Notes under the pieces: model-generated | Seen by the model: the letters and a program-made list of their open reading frames with translations, nothing else | Databases searched by the model: none | What the model was told of the DNA's origin: nothing | Part shown: piece after piece, positions 27,001 to 39,000 of the stretch | Layout: every line of letters begins with the position of its first letter | How positions within the stretch are numbered: the stretch's first letter is position 1 | Source of the DNA: Symbiodinium natans | Taxonomy: Eukaryota > Sar > Dinophyceae > Suessiales > Symbiodiniaceae | Length of the DNA: 64,000 bases | Direction of reading: 5' to 3' | Assembly: GCA_905221605.1 (NCBI GenBank) | Contig: CAJNDS010002297.1 | Location: 12,501-76,500, forward strand | Program-made: the position numbers and the translations under genes

Positions 27001-30000
27001 TAAATCTTATAGTCCTCACCATGGGATGTTCCCCCTTATACTAACAGCCCTTAATAGGGATTATAGTAGGAGGTACTATCATCCCTATGAAGGACTGTTA
27101 GTATAAAAGGGGAACATCCCAAGTCCTCAGCCCTAAAACCCAAACCCCAAAGCTTCGATGGCAGCGGGAAGCCTGCAGGAAGAAGCTGCGCATGTCAAAG
27201 AGCAGCGCCACAGAGCTCGGCCACTGATGCCCTGCAGATGTCACCCCTACACCCTGTACACCCTAGACCGCAAACCTAAACCCTACATCATATACACCCT
27301 AAACCTTCGCCGAGGGCAAACGCAGGAGAGGTCTGGAATTCCAGAGATCGCGGATCGGGGCTGTAGGATATGAGGGGTGGTGGATCGTGGCCCCCCTGAA
27401 CCCGTCGAAGTACCAAAGGCAAGGGTGATGCGTTCCTTCTAGCAGTACTGCAAACGGTTTAGGGTTTAGGGTTCAGGGTTTAGGATTTAGGTCCAATGAT
27501 AGTATGGCCCCGTAGATAATGCTTCTCGCCCTCGGCACCTCGTGAGCAGGCACCGACAGCCGCGCTGACGGAGATGTCGTCTGCGGAATGGAGCGACTCA
27601 AAAAGACCTCGGCCGGAGGGGCCTACTTGGAGGTTCAGGGTACTTATACCCCAAAAATCAGTGTAGCTATAACCCACTTATAAGCCCCTTAAGTACCCAA
27701 ATAGGGTGATAATTGGGCTATAAGTACAGTCATAATTTACCAATTGAATTGGGTTACTAAATACCATGAACCTCCAAGCCAGGATCCATGTACCTGTATG
27801 GTAAAACCTTCTGCCGTAAAGCTACTATATCAGAACCCCTTTGAGGCCCAAGTATATACTATAGCGGTACAGAGATCCTTGAAGCTTTCGAGCTTTGGGT
27901 TTCTAAGGATAAGAAAGGGTATTCTTGTGTGCCTAAAGGTTTATATGGCAACCTAAACCCCTCAAAAAAGGAATAAGGGTACTACTGGGCATCCTAGTCT
28001 ACACCAAACAGAACGGCCTGCCAACATTCGAGCCCTTTCAGCTGCCCTAAATGATGCGTAGCTAGGGGCTCACGCTGCAATCTTCTTCCACGTCCTTTTA
28101 AGTCAAAATATGATAGAACGAAAATTGTACTATAAGAATATGACAATAGAATACTACAAGAAGAGAATCATAAGGCTCTACAGGAGGAGCTTTGGCAAAG
28201 CCAAAGCTTCGGGGCTCAAAATGGGATAGTTCGAATTTTAGAATCACATTGATCAAAGAACTCATCGCCGATGACTTATAAATTATGGCCCATTCATAGC
28301 CCGAATTGTCATACTTGGGACGAATCGGGGCATAGCTACCCTATAACTCATCATAAGTGGCGGGACTACCCGCGACCTCAAGTAGCAAATCTCGGACAAA
28401 GTGAGAAGGGAGTTCTGACACGCACAGGTTTGCTGAACCCCAATTTCGACCTGGGAATTTACCTACAGTTTAGTCGTAACTACCCTTCGTTACTGGGTAT
28501 AACACATCAAACTGTAGGTAAAGAGGGTCCCGGATAAAAACCCGACTTGGCCTGGCTCCGGTTTTGACTGCCATTCATTGTACAAATCCTTCGAGACGAG
28601 ATCTTCCAAAGCCCAAGCACTAAGCGCCCAAAGCCACTGCGCGCCCTTCTCGCAGGCCTTCGGTTTCCGGGGCATCAGGGTGAGGCCTTAGGGTTCAGGG
28701 TTTTAAAGTTTAGGGGTTTAGGGTTTCGGGTGTAGGGAACAAACCCCAAACCCTAAACCCCAAAGGGCCGAGGGATCAAGAATCAGGGTTAGGGCCTCAT
28801 ATGTAGACCTACAATACTGTCACAGGTTCACGTGCCCTGACAAATGGATGGTTAGAAAGATGATGAGCAATCAAAGGCGGCCCTCGTCCGTACGCCTGAA
28901 CTATAAAGGCTGAGGGTTTAGGATATTTAGGGCTTCAGCCTTCTGATGCCAGCTAAACTCTTCTGCTTCAACGCCGACCTCCGTCTCTTGTAATCAACTT
29001 TTTCTACGGAAGCAGTTGCGCCAGACATGGCTCACTAGCGCCCGCCCGCCTGCGATGCAGCATACCCTTTGAGGTTCTTGGCCATGCTTCTGATGGGTAC
29101 TCTGAGCGTCTGCATGGTATACCCAGACTAGGGCTCCTTGTTCATTCCCGAACACAATACGTGCCCTTACATTTAGGGTTTTCAAATCGCCAAAACCGCT
29201 TGAACAACAGCCGGAAAGAGAGCCGAAGAACACTGACTGCCGCATTGGCAGAGATCAGGCTGCTCTGCCTTAGCAGCTCACATGGAACCACCACCCATGG
29301 ACAAATCGCTAGACTGCAGTCTCTCGTCAGGGGTACATAGAAGGCTCACTAGTCAAATGGGATGGAAAAAAGGGACCACCCTATAGAAGCGACATCCATT
29401 TCAAGGAATGACCCTATGGGTCCTACGTAGTATCTGAGTTCTCTGACCCAAAACCCAAAACCCAAAACCCAAAACCCAAAACCCAAAACCCAAAACCCTA
29501 AACCCCTAAACCCTAAACCCCAAACCCTAAACCCTCAACCCCACAAGAAGGGCCCAGCCGCAAGGCATGCACGTAGAGATCTGCCAGCAGGCACAGAGCA
29601 CTCGGCCACCTTCCCTGTGCATGCGCAAGGCACAAAAATGCTGGATGAACCCTCTTAGGGTTTAGGGTTTAGAGTCTAGGGTTTAGGGACCCCCCCCCCC
29701 CCCTCCTCTTCCTCTTCAAAAAAAGAAACAAGGTGCTCATGCGGGCAGTCAAATATCTGAACATCATCGGAGGCTGGGTCTAAACATTGCTGCGTTGAGT
29801 GCTCTGACTCTTACCGGCGCGTGTAAGGCAGGTCGGTGTCGAGGAAGAGTCACGACCTCCTCATTGGCCATTCTCCGGGCCCACGCAACGTCTGCGTCGT
29901 TCACGACGAACGCCTCGGAAAATTGGCAAGCACCGCGGCCAGGCGAACGGCTGCTCGCAACCTCCAACCGGGACTGTGAGCTCGCGACGTGCTCCCGGTG

Positions 30001-33000
30001 CGCGATGTGAACTGGCACGTCCAGAAGCAGAACTTCTTGCGCCATTCTGTGAAACGTGCCTGCACAAACGGGCATGGCTCGCACGATGCGTTCGCTCGCG
30101 TCGTACGAGGCAGACCCTCTTTCGCAGCCAGGACGAAGGCCACCGCCAGCTGCCATCCCGGGCTAGACCCTCGGTGTCCTGGTTCAGCAGCTGTAACGAG
30201 AGACTTTCTGCAAGATCCGCCCCCCAGAAGCGCGTCCTCGGTCATGCGGAACCACGCTACGTCCGCCGCCTGGACCCCCAGGATGACATGAGTGTCGCCG
30301 GGGCTCGCCTGTAAGTCAGCGAACATGCACCTACAGACACGAAGTCGAAGGCAGAAGAAAACAACAAGAGCCTGGGCCACCGCGAAGTAATACGCCACCG
30401 CGATGTCCTCCGAGAAGGAGATCCAGGGACTCGCCTGGTGCGTGTTCACGCGAGCCAACAGCGCACTGCAAACACACTCCCGCGCCTTCGGGTTCTGGCC
30501 GATGTGCTGGGCCACGGTGATGGACTGGTCATCGCCTGTGAGCTGAAAGGACGCACGCAATGCCAGCGTACACAAACAGGCTAAACGCACGCTACGCCTT
30601 TCGGACGACGGCACAGATCCCGAGTCTCGGCTGCGCGCCAGACCCAGCCTCAGAGTCACATGCACAAGATAGGACACACACATGCAAGGCAGCAGACGTG
30701 TTTCCGAGGGCCAACCCATCGACAGCTCTATGTGCTCACGGTGCTCAATTGCACGGAAGCGATCCTGCAGCGAGCACCACGCAGTGTCTGTCTAGCGTGG
30801 GTCATCCGTATAGCCCCTCAAGCAAGAAGCCACAAGGTACGCAGCACCTGGAAAGATGCACCGCGCACGGCAGCGTATAGCTCCTGTCGCAGAAATTGCA
30901 GCGCCCGCACTTGCATGCACATGCTCTGAAACAAACCCAGCCTTCATGTGTGCGCAGCTTGCGTACGCGCCCCACGTGGCACGCACCTGCAAGTCGCTGC
31001 AGGCTGCTTGCTCCAAAGAAAACCTGGAGTCTCACGCGCGCGCCTGCTGCTCAACCTCCCAGACTGTGTGGCCAGCGTTAGCCAAAGCGAGCGCCTCCTG
31101 AAGGAAGAACCTCATGTGTCGCATGACATGAGACCGGAAGCGAAGGCAGTAGATCGAGCAGGGCCGAGAGGACGACAAGCTCGATGCGCGCCATTTCCTA
31201 GCACGCGGCAGGTGGAGGCACAAAGCAGCAGACAGAGGAGCAGAGACTGCTGCAGAACAGGGGACAGCAGAAGCCGCTGCGAGACCGAGGAGCAGATGGG
31301 ACTGCACAGAATGCGAAGTCGTACACAAGAATGGCTGCTAAGTCTCGATCCCAACTCTGCAAGCACATGCAAAAACCAAGAAACATGTTTTGTGTCTGCA
31401 AGAAAGCGACAGCCTGCGCGAAGGTTTTCGATTCGAGTCGTTCTCGGACGGAAAGCGTGAACACGAGAGCCGAACGCTGGTCGTATCTGCCGGCGAACGT
31501 CGACGGCTCCTCGGCGGGAGCGGAAGACATGATATTCCGAGGGGCGAGAGAAACGCCGGAGCCGTGTCGGTCGTTTTAGTTGGTCACCACAGGCGACACG
31601 GGGCGACGCGGCTGCGAGCATTGCAAATGGGGGGGGGGGCTGCGCCCCCCCCCCAACCCCCCCCGCTTAGGAAAACGGGGAGGAGCCTGGCTCCATGGAG
31701 GGGGCAGGCGCGGCAACGATTTTGCTGTCAGAAAGAGTAGAACTTCTCCTGAATTCTCCACCCTGACATCCGACTGTCAACACGAGAAGCAACAGACAAG
31801 AAACACGGTCGGCAAAAGTTCGACCTCCTCGCTACCACTCACTTACTGTCAATTTAGCAAGCGGCTCGCGAAGCTCGCACACAGTCCCCTCTGCTACGCC
31901 CTGCCGAAAGTCTGGCACCACCTCGAGAAAATCGCACAGACGTTTCTTTTGCGATACTCCAGCCCGCTCAGCGGTGAGGCACACACAAGAAACGGTGTGG
32001 GCAGCGCAAAGCTCACGGACGAGACCTCAGCGTCCTCGCTCGTAGCTGAGGCGCCGCCCCTCCAGGCGACGCAGCGCCAAACACAGAGATCGAAGATCCG
32101 CCTCCAGCACCGAGACGTTACGCTGGCACAGTCGCACCTGGAACAGGCTGGAAGACGCACAAACGGCATGCGCTCAAGCCAGGCCACCACCTACACGTCG
32201 GCCTCACGAGCAACTGCAGCAGCAAACCGGGTCGAAGCGCTCGAAGCCTGTAGCGCACCGCCGGCGCCGGAGCCGGCCGAGGTAGAACGGCAAGGCTCGC
32301 CGCCGACGGTGCCGAAGGTACCCGATAGAGGACCTGCTACACGCAAGTCAGCGCTGGAAAAATCATAGCGATGGTGCCGGAGTCACTGCACGCCAAGCCA
32401 CAACCATCTGCACGACCGCGGGGCCGCAGGCACCCAGCCGTGCGTGCTGTGAGAGCACGCGGAAGAGTCGTAGCGCTTCGAAGGCAGAAACGAGGGCAGA
32501 ATAGATCTCTTCTGCGCGGCCAATTGATTGCCATTGTAGCAATACAAAAAACCAATTTTGTCCTCTACATTGACCCTTTCTGCGTGATAATGAATACTGA
32601 AATTGGCAATATTAGATTCAAAATCTTCGGTGCAAGAGTTGTGCTCCAAAAAATATCAATCCCTAAACCCTGTCTAATTTATTTTCATGTCTGCAAAAAA
32701 CATTTAATGATGGCAATTTGGAGGATTTATCTCTTGAAGCATAAAATAAAATCAATTCATGATGAAAAATTCAAAATAAACCTAATTTCATTGATCTTAC
32801 GAATAAGAAACCGAAATAATCCCAAATTTTCACAATGCAATTACCATAAATATTTTAGTTCGCAGAATCAATTAACAAAATCAGGCCGCACACTAGGTGC
32901 TGTACCCTCAACCCTAAACCCTAAACACTTACAAACCCTTTGCCTTCTGTGGGGACCTGTACGCTCCCTAAACACTCCAAGCCTCTCACTCCCTAAATGT

Positions 33001-36000
33001 AAACCCTGCGCATCCCTGAAGCATCCCTGAAGCCAATTAAGCCATCTTGGGTAGACCCTCTGTGCCCTACGTTATCTAACCCTCGAAAGTTTGACCCTCT
33101 GAATATTTAGGCTTAGGGTTTAAGGTTAGACCCTCTGAACGCATCTCAAACCCCCTGAACGCCTTGAAGCCCCTCTAAACCCTCGAAACTCAGCCAAGAA
33201 CTACCGCACGTGAGGTCCTGCCTGGCTGGCCACGGAGCTGATAGCAGTGCCATAACCTCCGCGGAGCCGAGGGAGGTTTATAGGGCTTTTAGCAGTTTAG
33301 GGTTTCAGGTTTAGGGTGTAGGATGGTTTAGGTTCTCGGATTTTTGGTTGGGTACTAACAGTCCTTCATCGGGAGTATAATGGGGGGGTACTATAATCCC
33401 TACTCGGTACTGTTCGTACGAGGGGGAGCACCGCAATTCATAGGGTTTAAAGTTTAAAGCTGTAAGGGGTTCTGCTCCCCCAGCTGCGCGCTTAAGCAGC
33501 TCGGGCTGACGTCACTCGGACCCTGCAATCGAGAACATGATGATTCCCGAGTGCTGGGTTCCACATTTATCCATATTCCAGCTTGTGTGGGAGCCCCACA
33601 TCTGAGAGACAAAGCAAACCCTCACAGAGCTAACTAAGGTTTTTTTAGCTTTAAGGGGTCGAGGAGTTGGGGATTAAGAACGGGTCCAAGGTTCTTGTGC
33701 GTGTGCAGCACGAATTGGGACGTAGGGTCTGGGAGTCTTCTGAAACGTCAGCCCTAAGCTCCGAGTCTAAACCCTTATAGCCCAGGCGTCCTGATGCATC
33801 CTTTTCGCGAGATGTCCTTATTTATAAGAATCAGAAGAGGAAGACGACTTTTCCGGGCTTCACTGTACCTAACTTTCCAGGGCGGCTGGAAAGCTGGGTC
33901 CTCAGCAGCTTTGTTACATGGAAGGCTAAGTTTAAGGCTCCCTGAAAAAGAAGATCCCACACCTAAAGCTTGAGATCTCAGGCAAGCCACTGACGACAGT
34001 GGATTGCACGATTTGGCGGCCCATCTGCCTGAGCAGGCGCTCTCACAAGCACTTCTAGCAAGCTAATCGTCGCGAAGCTCAAAAAACAGTTTGGGGGCGG
34101 GGGGGGGGGGAGCGGGGGAGCGGCCCGAGACACAGTCAGACCATGAAATCACATCGCCCCGATGTGCACGCTTCCAAGGATTTACACATGCGTGAGAGGA
34201 CCATGCGCATCATCACTTGGGATGTTGGGGGGAACCTCCCACATCATCACCCTAATGCGATGCAGAGTCCAAATTGCAGCAGCTTGGAGCGGGGATCCGT
34301 TCCGTTGTGTGCCAGTCTCAGACCCCATTGTGTTCAGGGTTTCGGGTTTAGGGGGTTTTGCCCCACTACCTGAACCCTAAACCCTAAACCCCTTTACTGT
34401 CCCAACACTGCGAAAGTTCAGCTCTCTCAGCTCGCATGACCAAAGCGAACGAGTTTGAACCTTATCTTTCCAAACCACAAAGAACATCCTAGGAGCGAGG
34501 ATGGTCTCTTCAGCTTAACAGTAGAGTTTAGGGTTTAGGGTGTATTGTTTCACATGGGGTTTTAAGGCTGGAGCCTTAGTTGAACCTTTTTTCAGGAAAC
34601 GAGGCCACACAGTCGAGAGTACATACGCGCACGCACACATACTATACACATACTACAGACAAATATAAATGTACATATGTCATGTACATATACAGACATA
34701 AACCCTAAACTCTAAACCCTGAACCCTGAACCCTAAACCTTTACGTACACGCATGTATTGTTCACGCGGACATATCTGACATGCTTTCTGCCCTGGGCTT
34801 CTCATGAGACCTTCTTTTGATGGCCGAGACACTGGAGGACCCACAAAGCGAGCTGCCACTGGCCACCCTTCCTAGTCGTGACTTACAAAAGAAGTTTAGG
34901 GTTCAGGGTTTAGGGTTCAAAGTCTATGAGGGCCCTTGTCTCATGCAGGGCCGGGCCCGGCTACTTGAAGCAAAGGGTGCAGAAGTGCTTAGAGTAATAC
35001 CCTAAACCCTAAGCCCTAAGCCCTAAGCCCTAAACCCTAAACCCCACATTCGACCACTCATTGGGCCGTCGAGGCTTAGGGTCAACAGGGGGGGCCACCG
35101 GGGCTTTGAGTTGCGAGGAACAGAAACTCAGCACGTCGACGCATGCGCGGGGCCAGGACAGCCTGAACTCGAATTCTACCCAAGCACGGTGTCTAATGTG
35201 GTCCGTATCGGTTGGGTTTAGGGTTGGGGGTTTAGGGTTCGAGGCTTGTTGGCGAGGCTTTCGACGTGTGAAGCAGGTTTGTGGGCACTTCGACTTCGCC
35301 GATGTAAGCTTTGCGCATAGCATGGCAGTCGGTCGCTCCTTCCCACCCACCCCCCATAGACCCGCCCCCTTTGCCCCTCCCGACCCATTCTCGGCATGTG
35401 AAGCAAGCGAAACAATGTAAATACCGAGGCGCAAAAAAGCCCCAGGTATTCGCATGCGAAGCACGCGAAACACGGAAATTACCAAAGTAAACAGAACTTG
35501 GATTGCATGCGCGTTCGTTGTGTGGGAGTCATGCATTAACACGGTAGAGGTACCCGGCATACATACAGATACAAACGTGCTTACATGGGATTCGGGCTTA
35601 TAGGGTCAATCGTACGCAAATTGTGGTCTCTTCAGGCACGCACTCCGATAGCCCAGTCCGAGTTGCGATAAGGCCCCCATGACCTGGGCCATGGCAAACA
35701 ACATGGAGCTTCAGGGACAACCCCCCAAACCTGCCAACAAACCTGCACAAGCCCAGAAATAGGCACCAAGTAACAGGTATGCTGTATACCAAAGTGGCTG
35801 TACTGGATCATTATGTGGGGAGGTTACTACGGGCGCAACGTGACATACTTAAACTACATTGCAAAAGGTCTTCCGACACATGCCACACAGGCATATGGCA
35901 GAAAACCTTGGAGAACATCAGCCAGGAGCCGCTCCAGAATTCCAGATATCCAAAGGGTTTTTTGGGCACGTGGACCGAGCCACCGCATTGAAGGTGACCT

Positions 36001-39000
36001 CCGTCCGTTGCAGTCGGGCGAAGTCCAGCTCCTCCAAAAGACCTGCGAGCCGAAGGCCGGTATGGCAAAGGGCGGGCAAAGTTTTTTTTGTTTTTGTGGC
36101 TTTTGTGGTGCATATGTACACGTGCAGGTCGACAAGATGCGGCCGCTATATGTCTAAATGTATACAGAAATACATAAGTCTGCAAATGCTTTCTACATGG
36201 GGAGAGAGAGAGAGAGACAACGCGAGAAAGAAATAACCAAACAACAAAAAACAAGAAATAACCAACAAAAATCAGAAACAATGAAAGACACACACACACA
36301 CACACAACTCTTGCTCACTTTCTCTCCCTCTCTTTCACGCCCACACACACATGCATCAAACACATACACGCACTTGCGCGTGTACTCTGAATCATTTGTC
36401 TAGAAAACAAACGACATATGAAAGCAAGAGAGAGTGAGAGAGAGAGAGACGGGAAAGAGAGATCGAGAAACAAAGAAAAGAATAAAGAAATAAAGATAGG
36501 AAGAAGGAAGCAAAGGCAAAATGGCAAAGATAAGAATGAGATGAGGAAGGAGAGACACGAGAAGGATGAGTTGGGACTTTCCTGTTCGAGCAGATTTCCC
36601 TTCACAGGTGGCTTCCTGGTGTATGGTTTCTCCCTTCCAAGTGTCAGAAGCGCCCTTCTGCTGCCGTGCATCTGGTTGTCTCAAGGTGTTTTGGTCCGTT
36701 CTTTTCCTGCTTGGAAAACAATCGGAGGTGAACCGCCCAGCCCCCGCTGCATACACACCTTCCAGCCCCCCGCCAATACTCCGTAAGCAACCCATCATAC
36801 GCAACTTTGCATGTGCTTTACCACCCCCGTTGATCAGGACAGAAACACATTCGGATGTTGTATTACCTTTCCTGCCCTGACACACCTTAAAGAGAAGGAT
36901 TTCATACGGGTACAGCGACATGACTCATGTTCCGGTGAACTCGTTCCGTCCATTGGGCTTGAATTTCGGAAGATTGTCCAAGGGGGCCGGGCATGCCATT
37001 CTTTGTTTACTCGAAAGGGAAGAAATGGAGGCTGAAAGCCTCTACCCTCAATATCACAGGGTGTGGCAGGGGTGGAAGAAGCGAAGAAGAGAAAGCCCAA
37101 GAAACAAACACGAAGGAGAGTGAAGAGGCGAACTCTCCCTGAGCCTCTCGTGCTTCCCCTGTAGGTATATATACGGGGATACAGGGTACCTCATTCCCTC
37201 ATTCCCTACTGAGAACCAGCCAGTGATTGCTTCAAGGTCTTCCCTTGACTCCACAAGCCCAACTAGGTTGCCCAGCAACCTAGGATTAAACAGGGCGCCC
37301 TTTTGTTCTGAATGGGGTTTATAAGGGAACCTAAACCCTCCAAAAAAGGGATTAAGGGCACTACTGGCCAACATAACCCACCAAACAATTACACACAAGC
37401 GACGAGCAGCCGGGGCACGCAGTGACAGGCGCCAAACGCTGCCCACCCCACAAGCCCCCACGGCCACGTTCAAGGCCACAATGCCAACCTGCTCTCCAGT
37501 TCAGAAATGTGGGGGGCGGGGGGACGGTTCTCCCGGGCTTTGTAGGGCTTCTAGGGTCTTAGGGTGCAGGGCTTCTTAAACCGGGGTGTTCAGGGCTTTC
37601 AGGGCGAGAGGCCAAGGGGTTGAGACCCCTAAACTCTAAACACAAAGCCCTAAGTCCTAAACCCGAAACCGAATCCCCTAAAGCCTAGACTCTAGGAGGT
37701 GTAGGTGCTACGCACGAGTCCCGGGCCTCGAGAGGGTGACCGGGGCTGGGCGACCCAAAGAGTTGCACCACAGGCATGCGAGCTGCTTGTGAGTAGAGAA
37801 TGGGGGAGTTAGGTAGCCCAAGGGGAAACACCCTGAAAGTTCTTGATCCCTAAATGTCTAAACCCTGAACCCGAAATTGAAACTCTGAACCATAAACCCT
37901 AGGCTGTGAAACCTACAGATATAACTCTGAACCCTAAACTCCAAACCCTAGCCTCAGCCTAAACTATAACCCCACCCCAAGAGTTGGGTGTCCAGGGCCT
38001 GCAAAGCACTGCACCGTAGCTCCTGGACAATTGCGTTTGTCGAGGCCACGTGCGACCGTAAAACCCTGGAAGGCCCTTCTTCTTAGGGTTTAGGGCCTAG
38101 GGTTTGGGGTTCCAGGGTGTGGGGTTGTAGGGGGTTTCGGCTTTGTCTTTCTTTCTTCGTATTGCTAGGGTCATTCCCTAGGAGAGGCCGGGGGCGGTGG
38201 CTTGCGAGAAGAGACCTGCCTAGATAGCACACTCAAGGGACGAAACGAAAGACCCTTATAAGGGACCTTCGGGGGTTATGTAAGGGTTACTTAGGTATAC
38301 AGGGTATGTAAGGAAAAAGAGGAATAAGATCAAGAGTCCCTTCTAGCTGTCCCTCATTCTATCCCCTTAACACCCCATCTGCACATCTCAGGGCCCTGCT
38401 GCGTGCCCTACTCTAGATTCGGACAGGGCAATCGTTTTGGGGGAAGGGTTGACCAGGGACCCTCTTTACCTACCGTTTTATGGGTTGTACCTACTACCTA
38501 AATAAGGGTAGTTCCTACTAAACTGTCGGGAAATAGAACCCCAGGTAGGGGTTGAGGGTTCGCAAAGGAACCCGTGCAAAGTTGGCCCTTCGACGCGCAA
38601 GCCAAAAGCCCCGGACAACATACCAAGGAACGTGTGGGGCCCAAAATCCTAATAAGCTCTTCAAGCCCGATGAGCCCTAAGCCGTACAAACCCAAAAAAA
38701 ACCAAAGCGCAAGCACTGAAACTTAAGCCCTAAAGCCTAAACTGTAAGCCGTAAACTGTCAAAATCCTAAACCATTATAAGCCCTAAGCCCTATACCCCA
38801 AACCCTAAACCCTAAACCCCCTGAAGCACCAGCCCCAAGGAATCCTCCAACAGAAGCAGTGCCATCGGCCACCGGTTGGTCTCACCTGCGTTGTGTCAGA
38901 ATGTGGAAGGGTTAGGGGTTTAGGGTTATAGGGATTGGGGCTGGAGGGTTAGAGGGTTATAGGATTTAGATTTGGGGGTTTATAGGGTTTAGGGTTTAGG

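Noticed and set aside
29901-30719. Continuous minus-strand frame of 272 codons
   Set aside because: Only parts are coding. The frame runs through clear GT-AG introns (30309-30380, 30536-30697) and leaves the true frame after 30116.
31580-32368. Plus-strand frame of 262 codons
   Set aside because: It lies antisense to exons that splice exactly on the minus strand, begins in poly-G and poly-C sequence, and is low in complexity. It is most likely a shadow frame.
36400-36921. Minus-strand frame of 173 codons with a Leu/Phe/Ser-rich end that looks like membrane segments
   Set aside because: The hydrophobic part is the translation of a purine-rich (GA) tract.
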